Of a stretch of 64,000 nucleotides of DNA, positions 25,345 through 34,238 are shown piece by piece. Every line of letters begins with the position of its first letter. Position 1 is the first letter of the stretch. The DNA comes from Gammaproteobacteria bacterium (GTDB lineage Bacteria; Pseudomonadota; Gammaproteobacteria; Burkholderiales; Nitrosomonadaceae). Under the pieces are notes generated by a model, which made no database searches, was not told where the DNA came from, and saw nothing but the letters and a program-made list of their open reading frames with translations. A program made the position numbers and the translations under genes. Location of the stretch: the NCBI GenBank assembly GCA_015709635.1, contig CP054180.1, forward strand, positions 992,001-1,056,000, in the 5' to 3' direction.

Positions 25345-27138
25345 ATGATAACCCCAACGGGTCCGGAATCTTTTCTGACTAGACTGCATATTTGCACTTT
25401 CACATTGCTATGGCTCATGGCGCCACCGGCATTGGCGGAAGATATCGCGTGCGAGCAACACGGCGGCACGCAACTATGGATCTCACCGCTGAATCCCAAA
25501 GCCGGTGAGGCGATCAAGATTATGGCGGTATCTACCGATGGTCCGCTGGCTGAATTGCTCATGATCGACAATCAAGGTCGACGCACCGTGCTGCCATCGC
25601 GTCGCCGCGGCGGCCCGCCCTGGAGTCTGGCTGCCGAATTGGCGGAATCCGATCAAGGATTGCATCGTATCGAGGCGAATCGCAATGGCAAATCTGTTTC
25701 CTGTCATCAACTTACAGTGGGTGAAACCAATGCACAGGAAAGACTGAAAGAATGGAGTCTTGCCGCCGAAGCGTTTTATTCCGTCTGGATTGAAACGTTA
25801 TTTGGCGCGCCGCCCGGGGAAAATCTCAGCTTTACCTCGCTGCAGCCGGTATTGCGCAACACCGAGCGCAACTTCTTGCACAACTATCTCGGCCTTAACG
25901 AGGACAATAATTTACCGCTGACGCCCGATTGTGCCGACTTGCCGTACACCTTGCGTGCGTATTTTGCCTGGAAGACCGGTTTGCCGGTCGCTTTTCGCGC
26001 GTGCGGGCGCGGTTCGGCCAAGACGCCGCCGCATTGCGGCGCACCGGCCATCATGGCGGAATTTACCCGTGGCGTCAGTTCGCAGAGCAGTTTCACGAAA
26101 TTCAGCAGGCGGCTGGTGGATACCGTTCATTCGGGTTCGGCGCGTACGGCGCTGGCGGACGAATCGACCGATCTGTACCCGATTCCGATGAACCGGGAAA
26201 CGCTGTGGCCGGGCACCGTGTATGCCGATCCATACGGGCATATACTGGTGCTGGCCGAGTGGGTGCCGCAGACGGCGGATAGTCCCGGCATGCTGCTCGC
26301 GGTCGATGCGCAGCCGGATAACTCGGTCACACGCAAGCGCGTGTGGGAAGGCACTATGCTGTTTGCCAATACCGCCAATGCCGGGCCCGGCTTCAAGGCA
26401 TTCCGCCCGTTGATTCAGATCGCTCCCGGTAAATGGCATGCGCTCAGCAATGACGAACTAATCGATCATCCGGAATTTACCACTTATTCCTTGGAGCAAG
26501 ATCAACTTACGCCCGATGATTTCTACGCCAAACTGGCCAGACTCATCAACCCTGGCGGTTTTGATCCGCAACAAGCGTACGAAGCCACATTGGCCGCGCT
26601 GGTGGAGCAAATCGAAACGCGCATCACCTCGGTCAACAATGGTGAAGCGTATTTCCGCAAGAATCCGCGCAGTGTCATTCCAATGCCCAGCGGTGCGGCG
26701 ATTTTTCAGACCATCGGACCTTGGGAGGATTATTCCACGCCTTCGCGCGATATGCGCCTGATCATCGCGATCAATGTGTTAACCGGCCTGCCGGAAAAAA
26801 TCCTGCGTCATCCGGAATTGTTTGTTCTGGGCGACCAAAGTCCCGCGCAAGCCAAAGCCCGGATCGAGCAGCATCACGCGCAACGCATTCTGGAAAGCAG
26901 TATTCGCTACACGCGCAGCGATGGCAGCTTGTGGGAACTGCCGGTGGCCGATGTGCTGGCGCGCAAACCGGCTTTTGAAATGGCCTACAATCCCAACGAC
27001 TGTGCCGAAATCCGCTGGGGTGCCAAACCGGATACGGAAGAATATGCCACCTGCCACCGCCATGCACCCACGGAACAACGGGCGAAAATGGAGCAATACC
27101 GGGCCTGGTTCAGGGAGGTACGCAGACCGGTGCAGTGA
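25345..27138 (+). CDS. Large exported protein, possible papain/transglutaminase-like fold
   Basis: 597 aa with an N-terminal signal peptide (ICTFTLLWLMAPPALAE). No family was recognised with certainty. A central block DCADLPYTLRAYFAWKTGLPV (residues about 193-213; a Cys at the head of a helix) followed about 95 residues later by DPYGHILVLAEW (His in a strand) looks like the Cys-His arrangement of NlpC/P60 or transglutaminase-like enzymes. That is inference from pattern alone. Cysteines near both ends suggest disulfides, consistent with the periplasm. It stands alone on the plus strand. Confidence 0.55.
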   Translation: MITPTGPESFLTRLHICTFTLLWLMAPPALAEDIACEQHGGTQLWISPLNPKAGEAIKIMAVSTDGPLAELLMIDNQGRRTVLPSRRRGGPPWSLAAELAESDQGLHRIEANRNGKSVSCHQLTVGETNAQERLKEWSLAAEAFYSVWIETLFGAPPGENLSFTSLQPVLRNTERNFLHNYLGLNEDNNLPLTPDCADLPYTLRAYFAWKTGLPVAFRACGRGSAKTPPHCGAPAIMAEFTRGVSSQSSFTKFSRRLVDTVHSGSARTALADESTDLYPIPMNRETLWPGTVYADPYGHILVLAEWVPQTADSPGMLLAVDAQPDNSVTRKRVWEGTMLFANTANAGPGFKAFRPLIQIAPGKWHALSNDELIDHPEFTTYSLEQDQLTPDDFYAKLARLINPGGFDPQQAYEATLAALVEQIETRITSVNNGEAYFRKNPRSVIPMPSGAAIFQTIGPWEDYSTPSRDMRLIIAINVLTGLPEKILRHPELFVLGDQSPAQAKARIEQHHAQRILESSIRYTRSDGSLWELPVADVLARKPAFEMAYNPNDCAEIRWGAKPDTEEYATCHRHAPTEQRAKMEQYRAWFREVRRPVQ

Positions 27139-27213
27139 GAAAAACCGTTTTGCCTTTGCAGCAAGCTGATATGTGCCGGAGCAGCCGGGATTGGCTCGGT
27201 ACGATCAACCTAC

Positions 27214-27708
27214 TTACTGCTGACGTTGATAGCGCCCGATCAATTCCGCCTGACCCAGGATATGACCTTTCATGGCGTGTTCGAGCGCAGCTTTGGTCGG
27301 ATGTTTTAAGTCCGGCAGCACCACATCCAACGCATACAGTTTGTGAAAATAACGGTGCGTGCCTATCGGCGGACATGGGCCGCCATAGCCGGTACGCTTC
27401 CAGTCGTTGATTCCCTGTAATATACCTTGCGGCAAATTTTGTTCCGCAATATTCTCCGCCAATCCAGTTGCAGCAGGCGGAATGTTGTACAGCACCCAAT
27501 GCACCCAGGTCATTTTCGGTGCAGCCGGATCGGGCGCATCCGGATCATCGACGATCAACACCAGGCTTTGCGTGCCTTCCGGCAGGCCGGCCCAGTTGAG
27601 CGCAGGTGAAATGTTTTGTCCGTCGCAAGTAAAACGGGCGGGGATCATACCGTTGTGGGCAAAGGACGTTGACGTGAGTGTCAGAATGGTCATCATTAAA
27701 GCAGCCAT
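27214..27708 (-). CDS. YbhB/YbcL-family PEBP-like protein
   Basis: The preferred start ATG 27708 gives 164 aa with a signal peptide (MAALMMTILTLTSTSFAHNG). The longer frame from 27792 only reads into a repeat element. The PEBP family blocks are present: IPARFTCDGQNISPAL, VDDPDAPDPA, and WVHWVLYNIPP, then GYGGPCPPIGTHRYFHKLYAL. Bacterial members are periplasmic or cytosolic proteins of poorly known function related to eukaryotic Raf kinase inhibitor protein. It is convergent with the 597-aa gene. Confidence 0.88.
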   Translation of the reverse strand: MAALMMTILTLTSTSFAHNGMIPARFTCDGQNISPALNWAGLPEGTQSLVLIVDDPDAPDPAAPKMTWVHWVLYNIPPAATGLAENIAEQNLPQGILQGINDWKRTGYGGPCPPIGTHRYFHKLYALDVVLPDLKHPTKAALEHAMKGHILGQAELIGRYQRQQ

Positions 27709-27734
27709 AATGTTTAATCTCCCTATCGGATAAC

Positions 27735-27844
27735 TAAGGAAACGCTGATTAATTGACTGTACGAGCGAATCGATTCGTTGCGCGGTACTCACTTCCTCGC
27801 CTATCGCTTCATCTCGTTCACCGAATTAATTAGCGTTTCCCTAA
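27735..27844. repeat. MITE-like element with terminal inverted repeats
   Basis: About 110 bp bounded by CTAAGGAAACGCTGATTAATT on the left (ending 27754) and its near-exact reverse complement on the right (AATTAATTAGCGTTTCCCTAA, from 27824), with two mismatches in about 20 bp. The interior has no coding capacity and contains a small palindrome CGAATCGATTCG. Short size plus terminal repeats fits a miniature inverted-repeat element mobilised by an IS transposase. Confidence 0.6.
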
Positions 27845-27905
27845 GTTCGTTAAGCAGCTAAATTATTGCATAATTAAATACAGCTGGATGTCAATGGAGT
27901 TGAAA

Positions 27906-28598
27906 ATGCAATCGATAACGTACAATGCTAAGTCTAAGTTGATTAATGAATTTTTTGAATGTGATACAAATCAATTACAGAAGAACTATCCCTCCATTCT
28001 GGAAATTAATGTGCCGAAGAAAACTTTTCTTTACCGTCAAGGTGATCGTTATTCCGATTTATCTTGGATAAAAAGCGGTATTGTTAAACTCTCTCATTTA
28101 ACCGAGCAGGGGAGTGAAATTACTGTTGATCTGCTTAAAAGAGGGGATGTCATTGGCTGTTTTCAGAATAATTTTGCCAGTCAGGAAATAGAGGAGACTG
28201 CGCAAGCATTGAGTGAAGTTAATTACTATCGAATAGCACATGGCGATTTTAAAGCGATGATGTCCCATCAAACAGAGTTGGCTTGGTATGTCATTGAAAA
28301 TATGTATGCCCGCAAGCAGAGGGTGGAACGCAAGCTAAGAACTATTCTGACTCAACCCGTTGAAATGCGCGTTATCACGACATTATTAGAATTGGCCGGG
28401 ATGTTTGGAATAAGATGTACGCATGGGTATACCTTGGAAATTCATTTGACCCAGCAGGAAGTGGCGGATTTAGTGGGAGCAAGCCGCTCAGTCGTGAGCA
28501 CGGTTTTGAATGATTTCAGAAATCGCGGAATGCTTGATTATACGCGCGATCAGATTTGTATTAATGACATTGCTCTTCATGATTCTTATAAATTCTAA
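27906..28598 (+). CDS. Crp/Fnr-family transcription regulator
   Basis: The preferred start ATG 27906, eight bases after a GGAG site, gives 230 aa; in-frame ATGs also exist at 27888 and 27894. The N-terminal half is a cNMP-binding-like beta roll (FLYRQGDRYSDLSWIKSGI, GDVIGCF). The C-terminal half is a winged helix (LTQQEVADLVGASRSVVSTV). The four-cysteine cluster of FNR is absent, so it is not an oxygen-sensing Fe-S FNR. The ligand is unknown. It precedes a small membrane protein gene on the same strand by 133 bases. Confidence 0.85.
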   Translation: MQSITYNAKSKLINEFFECDTNQLQKNYPSILEINVPKKTFLYRQGDRYSDLSWIKSGIVKLSHLTEQGSEITVDLLKRGDVIGCFQNNFASQEIEETAQALSEVNYYRIAHGDFKAMMSHQTELAWYVIENMYARKQRVERKLRTILTQPVEMRVITTLLELAGMFGIRCTHGYTLEIHLTQQEVADLVGASRSVVSTVLNDFRNRGMLDYTRDQICINDIALHDSYKF

Positions 28599-28731
28599 TA
28601 CCCCCTAATAACTTGGCGAGAAATATTTGTAAATTTGTTTTGTAGCTAACAGACATCAATGATTGCGCTGTATTAATTTATTGATCATGGTGACTATCGG
28701 AGTGACCAAAAATTAATAGAGGAGCATTCAC

Positions 28732-29100
28732 ATGAAAGTAATCTCGCCGCGTATACACGGTTATTTTGATTTTTTGACGGTTTTTATTTTTTTACTGGCT
28801 CCTACACTTTTAGGATTAGGCCAGCTATCAGCTATGCTTGCCTATGGCCTTGCCGTAGTGCATTTGATTGTTACCCTGGCTTCCGATTTTCCTTTTGGAG
28901 TAGTAAAGCTCATTCCATTTACCGCTCATGGCTGGATTGAGCGCATGGTTGGCCCCTTGTTGATAGCCATACCCTTTATCCTTAATTTTTCAGATGAAGA
29001 AGCAGCAAGGAATTTTTATATTGCGATGGGTATTATCATCATCGTAGCCGGTATGTTTACTGATTATCAAGCTGAAGTAAGAGACCGGAAGATCAAATAA
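28732..29100 (+). CDS. SPW-repeat-like small membrane protein
   Basis: 122 aa with four hydrophobic segments. The N-terminus ISPRIHGYFDFLTVFIFLLAP and the central PFTAHGWIERMVGPLLIAIP resemble each other and match the pattern of SPW-type four-helix membrane proteins of unknown function. A good GAGGAG site precedes ATG 28732. The upstream Crp-type regulator may control it. Confidence 0.65.
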   Translation: MKVISPRIHGYFDFLTVFIFLLAPTLLGLGQLSAMLAYGLAVVHLIVTLASDFPFGVVKLIPFTAHGWIERMVGPLLIAIPFILNFSDEEAARNFYIAMGIIIIVAGMFTDYQAEVRDRKIK

Positions 29101-29104
29101 AAAT

Positions 29105-29121
29105 TGGCGGCAGTAACGCCA
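29105..29121 (+). terminator. Weak terminator-like stem after the membrane protein gene
   Basis: TGGCG and CGCCA form a 5-bp stem with a 7-base loop followed by TTT, just after the stop codon. Short stem, so only tentative. Confidence 0.35.
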
Positions 29122-29213
29122 TTTGATTACATATAAACTGCCGGATATTGAGTTTTTCCTTCCAAACGCCTCCAGAGGCCAAGAATTGTTGATTCAACGG
29201 AGTCATCATCGAA

Positions 29214-30554
29214 TCAATCCGGAACGAACTTCAGCACATTGCCATTGATGCAGTAGCGTTTATAGCTCGGCGGCGGGCCGTCGTCGAAGACGTGGCCGAG
29301 GTGGATGCCGGAGCTGGCGCTGCGCACTTCGATGCGGTGCATGCCGTGCGAGTTGTCGTCGTGCAGTGTTATCGACCCTTCGACGGGATCGAAAAAGCTG
29401 GGCCAGCCGGTTCCGCTATTAAACTTGGCCTGACTGAGAAAAAGCGGTGCACCGGAAATCGGATCGACAAATTTTCCCGGGCGTTTTTCATCCAAGTTAG
29501 TGGCGGTGAACGGCGGTTCGGTGCCTTGCTCAAACGCGACCTTCTGTTGCTCCGGCGACAGCAGCTGAAAACCAAGCCATTTCCAGAAATTGGCTTGCTC
29601 CCCGTTGTATCCCGTGTATCGGGTGACTTCCTTGCCGTTTCTGAACAGTACGATGGTTGGTGCGGCAAATAGCGGTTTTTCCAGCGTCCAGCCAGTCGGC
29701 GGATTGGTGTTCATCGTTGCCATGACCGGCACTTCCGCTTGCCAGTTGTTAAGAACATCGTTGTCGAACTGCTTGCAGAATTCGCAGTGCTCGGCTTCGA
29801 AAATAACCAATTGCTGAGAAAAGTTTAAATCCTTGCCGTCCAGCGGTTTCATGCGTTCCGCGCCTGCGGAACTCGCCATTGAGGGATTTTGCGCGGCTTT
29901 CTGACTCGTTGCAGGGTATTTAACGCCTGTGCCTCCAAGGCCGCAGTAGCCGTTGGGATTTTTCCACAGGTAGTCTTGATGGTATTCCTCGGCGGCGATG
30001 TAATTTTTCAGCGGCAGGATTTCAGTGGTAATCTTTCCGTATCCGGCGGTATTCAGCGCCTGCTGATAAACATTCTGCGAGTGCAGTGCCAGGTCTTTCT
30101 GCGTATCGTCGTGATAATAAATGGCACTGCGGTAATTGCTGCCGATGTCGTTGCCTTGGCGGTCGCCTTGCGTCGGATTGTGGTTTTCCCAGAATTTTGC
30201 CAAAACGGTTTCGAGTGTTACTTTTTCCGCATCGAAAGTGACTTTGATCACCTCGGCATGATTGCGCGCCGTTGTCCGGCCCGCGCTTAGCATCCGCTCG
30301 TGATTCAGAATCTGCTGATACCCCACACCGGGAAGATCGCCGCCGGCGTAGCCGCTTTCGACATCGAGTATGCCGGGAATTTCGCTCATGCGCTTCTCGG
30401 CGCCCCAGAAACACCCCATGCCGAGGACGATGTAATCAGTCTTCGGATTGATTTTCTGATTTGGTTTTACAGAATCGGGCATCACGGTTTTCTCCATCGC
30501 ACATGCTGCTGTAGCACATAGCAAACTTAAAATTGCTGCAATAATAGCGTTCAT
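29214..30554 (-). CDS. Periplasmic MsrA-thioredoxin-MsrB fusion
   Basis: 446 aa. A signal peptide (AAILSLLCATAACA) is followed by MsrA (GMGCFWGAEKRM, catalytic Cys48; to about residue 200), a thioredoxin-like domain with CEFC in FEAEHCEFCKQFDNDV, and C-terminal MsrB (TGWPSFFDP, HLGHVFDDGPPP, catalytic Cys in RYCINGNVLKF). It reduces both epimers of methionine sulfoxide in exported proteins. The MsrB part has FVDPISGAPLF where zinc-type MsrB has two cysteines, so it lacks that zinc site. In Neisseria PilB the thioredoxin domain comes first; here it lies between the two reductases. Confidence 0.93.
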   Translation of the reverse strand: MNAIIAAILSLLCATAACAMEKTVMPDSVKPNQKINPKTDYIVLGMGCFWGAEKRMSEIPGILDVESGYAGGDLPGVGYQQILNHERMLSAGRTTARNHAEVIKVTFDAEKVTLETVLAKFWENHNPTQGDRQGNDIGSNYRSAIYYHDDTQKDLALHSQNVYQQALNTAGYGKITTEILPLKNYIAAEEYHQDYLWKNPNGYCGLGGTGVKYPATSQKAAQNPSMASSAGAERMKPLDGKDLNFSQQLVIFEAEHCEFCKQFDNDVLNNWQAEVPVMATMNTNPPTGWTLEKPLFAAPTIVLFRNGKEVTRYTGYNGEQANFWKWLGFQLLSPEQQKVAFEQGTEPPFTATNLDEKRPGKFVDPISGAPLFLSQAKFNSGTGWPSFFDPVEGSITLHDDNSHGMHRIEVRSASSGIHLGHVFDDGPPPSYKRYCINGNVLKFVPD

Positions 30555-30688
30555 TATTCATCCCGGGGACAAAATTTTGATGTTTCTACAACATTCCGGT
30601 TTGGTGGCTGAATTTTCATTTTCTGGAGCACACCCTATCAAAAGACAAGGACGAAAACCGATAGTTGCCTGGTGCAGAACAATACCGG

Positions 30689-32308
30689 TCAAATGTCATA
30701 ATGTGTTTGGGGAGCCGCAGTCTGGTGACTTTCAGACTGCGGCGTCACAGCATGCGTTACCCGAGGATGCATTGCGCCTCGGTGCAAGGCGAAGATTTTA
30801 TCCTGCAGGATTTTATCGGCTGCGGATACACGGCCATGCTGGCGCAGATGCGAGATCCAAGATTCGACGATGAACATCTCGATGAAACGTCCATGATCTT
30901 CGACATCTTCAAAATATCCCCACTGAATGGCTCCGTCCCGGCGGCGGATTGTTCCCATTTCACGTATCAGCTTGAAAAATTCATCGCGATCGGCATCGTC
31001 GATACGGTATTCCAGTGTCACCAGCACCGGACCGTTATCGTGCGATATCAACGTTACCGGAACCGGCTCTGCCCAGTGTCCCGAGGGTGTATGGTCTTGA
31101 TGTTCGCCCAGATTGAGTTTGAAGCGGTAAGTGACCGGGATCAGCACAAGCGCCAGCAATCCCGAAGCCAGCAGAGCCGGCGGGAGATCGCTGACGATCG
31201 CTACTTGTCCCCAACCCAGAGATCCGGCAGCCATGGCGCCAAAAACCGCCATCTGGAAAATGGCCAGGCCGCGTGCGCGCACCCAGTCCGGCAGCGCTAC
31301 TTGCGCCGAGTAATTCAACGTGGATACCGCTACGATCCAGGAGACGCCGCCGGTAAATCCCGCCATAATGCCGAGCACCGGATGCTGGCCTAGAGCGAAC
31401 ATTACCAAGCAAAGCGCTGTACTGACGGTTGCCAGTGTCATGTTGGTGCTTGCACTCCAGCGTCTTCGCATCACTGGGAGCAAGAATGCGCCGGTTACCG
31501 CCCCGAGTCCCAGGGCGGTCAATAAAATGCCATAGAGACCGGGGCCGCCTTGCAATAATTCTTTGGCTACCATGGGCAGCAATGCCCAGTAGGACGATGC
31601 GCAAGTGAAAAAAGCCAATGCATGAATCAAGGTGTAGCGCAACGGTTTGCTGTGCAGCGCGAAACGGATACCGGCGCGCATCGCGCCGCTTAAATGCTCA
31701 CGCGGCAACGTATCCGCCTGTGTTGTTGTAACACGCCACCATAACAATGCCGCGGCGACGGCAAGGTAGGATAGGGCATCGATAAATACCGTCGCCATTG
31801 CACCTGCCGCTGCCAATACAAAACCGCCCAACGCCGGACCGATGGCACGGGCGATATTCATACTCATACCGTTCCAGACGATGGCGGATGCCAGTACATT
31901 ACGCGGTACAAGGCGCGGCACGATCGCTTGCCAGGCCGGTGAAGCAAAAGCGGTTCCCACGCCGATGCAGAAAGTGAATGCCAGCAGTATCCACGGGCTG
32001 GTAACGCCCGTCCACAGCAATGCGGTAAAAATAAAGAGCACAGCCGCCAGGAAAATCTGTGTCCAGAATAAAAGCTTGCGGCGGTTGAAAAGATCGCCGA
32101 GCACGCCCGCTGGCAGGGCAAACAGGAAAATCGGCAATGCCGTAGCCGCTTGTACCAGCGCAATCATCAACGGCGAGGGTGATAACTCGGTCATCATCCA
32201 GCCGGACGTAACATTGAACATCCACGTACCGATATTGGAAACCAGCGTAGCCAGCCATAAAATGGCGAAAACGCGATGCTTGAAGGGAGTAAATACCGAT
32301 TCCGGCAT
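30689..32308 (-). CDS. MFS transporter with C-terminal ABM-like domain (MFS_3/DUF894)
   Basis: 539 aa. About 400 residues form a 12-segment MFS permease of the EntS-like group (VFAILWLATLVSNIGTWMF, ALPAGVLGDLFNRRKLL). The C-terminal about 110 residues are soluble: VLVTLEYRIDDADRDEFFKL, a ferredoxin-like fold resembling antibiotic-biosynthesis monooxygenase domains. That domain architecture is recurrent in this family. The substrate is unknown; siderophore or drug export is possible by family. Confidence 0.82.
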   Translation of the reverse strand: MPESVFTPFKHRVFAILWLATLVSNIGTWMFNVTSGWMMTELSPSPLMIALVQAATALPIFLFALPAGVLGDLFNRRKLLFWTQIFLAAVLFIFTALLWTGVTSPWILLAFTFCIGVGTAFASPAWQAIVPRLVPRNVLASAIVWNGMSMNIARAIGPALGGFVLAAAGAMATVFIDALSYLAVAAALLWWRVTTTQADTLPREHLSGAMRAGIRFALHSKPLRYTLIHALAFFTCASSYWALLPMVAKELLQGGPGLYGILLTALGLGAVTGAFLLPVMRRRWSASTNMTLATVSTALCLVMFALGQHPVLGIMAGFTGGVSWIVAVSTLNYSAQVALPDWVRARGLAIFQMAVFGAMAAGSLGWGQVAIVSDLPPALLASGLLALVLIPVTYRFKLNLGEHQDHTPSGHWAEPVPVTLISHDNGPVLVTLEYRIDDADRDEFFKLIREMGTIRRRDGAIQWGYFEDVEDHGRFIEMFIVESWISHLRQHGRVSAADKILQDKIFALHRGAMHPRVTHAVTPQSESHQTAAPQTHYDI

Positions 32309-32521
32309 TTCAGTATGCGAATGTGTGGGTGGAAGCCTCAGAATCGCGTATTTTCGGCATTGCAGTCCGGCTGTTGAATAAAATTATGCTGGGTTTACTG
32401 GTGGCCATGGTTTGAGGCTCCTGTTTGCGATGATATCGGTGATTTTGAGAGCGGAAGTTTGTACTGGTTCACCCTATCGAATGAATCCGCTAATTGATTC
32501 AACACAGGTGACGATTCAGAT

Positions 32522-33787
32522 TTATCGCGACTCAAACCGCCGGGCTAGCAATAACCCTGTCAGACTGAACATTCCCGCCATCGTCAGGTAGAGACCGACG
32601 ATGGCGGTGCCGCCGATTTCACTCAGCGCTTGTGCGGCAATCGGTGCGACCGCTCCACCCAGAATCCCTCCCGCATTGAAAGCGACGGATGCTCCCGTAT
32701 AGCGTACCCGTGGCGGGAACAGTGACGGCAGCCAAGCGCCGAGCGGGCCGTAGACAAAGCCCATTACGAACAGTGCCAGCGACAGCGACACCCATACCAG
32801 CCAAAGCGATCCCGAACCCAACAGCGGACCGAACATCATCCCCACACCGATGGTTGCTACGCATCCCCATGTCAGCACCTGCGCCGAACTGCTGGCGTCG
32901 GAATACACCCCCGAGGCGATAATGCCGAGTACAAGAAATAGAGTTGCTGCAAGCTGGACCGACAGAAAAGTCTCGCGGTCGTATCCCAGAGCGGTTGTGC
33001 CGTGCGCGAGTGCGAAAGCGGTTGAAAGGTAGAAAATTGCAAAACAGGCAACCACGGCGAAAGTTCCGGCAAAGGTTGCCAGCGCATGCTTGCGGATCAG
33101 TTCCCCGATTGGGACCGGAATCGGCGGTTCTTTTGCCAGCGCTTGGGCAAATTCGGGTGTTTCGTTGATCTTCAGACGCACCCACAGACCGAGCCCGACC
33201 AGAATGGCACTTGCCAGAAACGGAATGCGCCAGCCCCACGCAGCAAAGTCCGCCTCGCTCAAGCCCATGCCAAGCAATAAGAACAACCCGTTGGCGGCAA
33301 GGAAGCCGACCGGTGCTCCCAGTTGCGGAACCATGCCGAACCGCGCCCGCCATCCCTGCGGCGCATTTTCAACCGCCAACAGCGCCGCGCCACCCCATTC
33401 TCCGCCAAGACCAAGCCCCTGGCCAAAGCGTAGTGTGCACAGCAACAACGGTGCAATCCAGCCGGCCATGGCATACGTGGGCAAGAACGCAATCAGCAGG
33501 GTTGAGATTCCCATCAGCAACAGCGATACCACCAATGTCGATTTCCTGCCGATCCGATCGCCAAAGTGGCCGAACAGTACCGCACCGAAAGGACGGGCGA
33601 TGAACGCGAGACCAAAACTCAGGAATGACAACATCAACTGCGCGGCCTCGGAACTGGCCGGGAAGAATAACGGCCCGAACACCAACGCCGCCGCCGTCGC
33701 ATAAATGTAAAAATCATAAAACTCGACAGCCGTTCCGACCAAACTCGCGACGAGTATGCGGCGATGCTGACGATAAGGGCTGGTCAT
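32522..33787 (-). CDS. MFS transporter, metabolite:proton symporter type
   Basis: 421 aa with 12 hydrophobic segments. The N-terminus LVGTAVEFYDFYIYATAAAL and the loop GHFGDRIGRKSTLVVSL are hallmarks of the ProP/ShiA/KgtP (MHS) group. LGLGGEWGGAALLAVENAP follows. Members import osmolytes or dicarboxylates with protons; the substrate here cannot be told. It lies 213 bases from the other MFS gene on the same strand. Confidence 0.85.
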   Translation of the reverse strand: MTSPYRQHRRILVASLVGTAVEFYDFYIYATAAALVFGPLFFPASSEAAQLMLSFLSFGLAFIARPFGAVLFGHFGDRIGRKSTLVVSLLLMGISTLLIAFLPTYAMAGWIAPLLLCTLRFGQGLGLGGEWGGAALLAVENAPQGWRARFGMVPQLGAPVGFLAANGLFLLLGMGLSEADFAAWGWRIPFLASAILVGLGLWVRLKINETPEFAQALAKEPPIPVPIGELIRKHALATFAGTFAVVACFAIFYLSTAFALAHGTTALGYDRETFLSVQLAATLFLVLGIIASGVYSDASSSAQVLTWGCVATIGVGMMFGPLLGSGSLWLVWVSLSLALFVMGFVYGPLGAWLPSLFPPRVRYTGASVAFNAGGILGGAVAPIAAQALSEIGGTAIVGLYLTMAGMFSLTGLLLARRFESR

Positions 33788-34145
33788 TATCGGTTTTCCT
33801 TAGAATTTTCCGGGTATCACGGAAAGTATGATTCCCCTTTTTTACCGACGGCGACGATAATGAAGATCGGATCGTTTGTCAAACCAATGATTATACGATC
33901 TGAAATTCATGGAATTGCATCGGATTGCAATGATTTTATTGGTTCCATGAGTTTGAAGCTTGTCTTTTTTACATTATTTTTACGTGCCATTGTTGTATCT
34001 TAACCCCATTTTTACACACAATTATTCATACTCTATAAATAGATATCGACAAGTAATTCTTATGTAATTTATAGAGATCATGTCATTTCCTTTTCAGCAT
34101 TAGCCATGGGGTTGTTTGCTGATTTCCACTAATGAGGGGTAAAAA
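33788..34145. other. Upstream region of the kdp operon
   Basis: 358 AT-rich bases between a minus-strand MFS gene and kdpF. It should contain the KdpE-responsive promoter. I could not assign boxes with confidence. A GAGGGG-type ribosome-binding site lies just before kdpF. Confidence 0.45.
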
Positions 34146-34238
34146 ATGAGCTGGATTTATTGGTTGGCCTGTACCCTTGCTGTCTTGATATTCATTTACC
34201 TGCTTTATGCATTGTTCAACGCCGAGGAAATTTCATGA
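34146..34238 (+). CDS. kdpF: KdpF small subunit of the potassium ATPase
   Basis: A 30-aa single-span peptide, MSWIYWLACTLAVLIFIYLL then a short polar tail. The length and hydrophobic span match KdpF, which stabilises the KdpFABC complex in the membrane. The stop overlaps the kdpA start (ATGA at 34235-34238), so they are translationally coupled. The upstream GAGGGG gives a good ribosome-binding site. Confidence 0.88.
   Translation: MSWIYWLACTLAVLIFIYLLYALFNAEEIS

Noticed and set aside
27709..27792. N-terminal extension of the PEBP-family protein
   Set aside because: These codons come from the MITE-like repeat. The start at 27708 gives a proper signal peptide.
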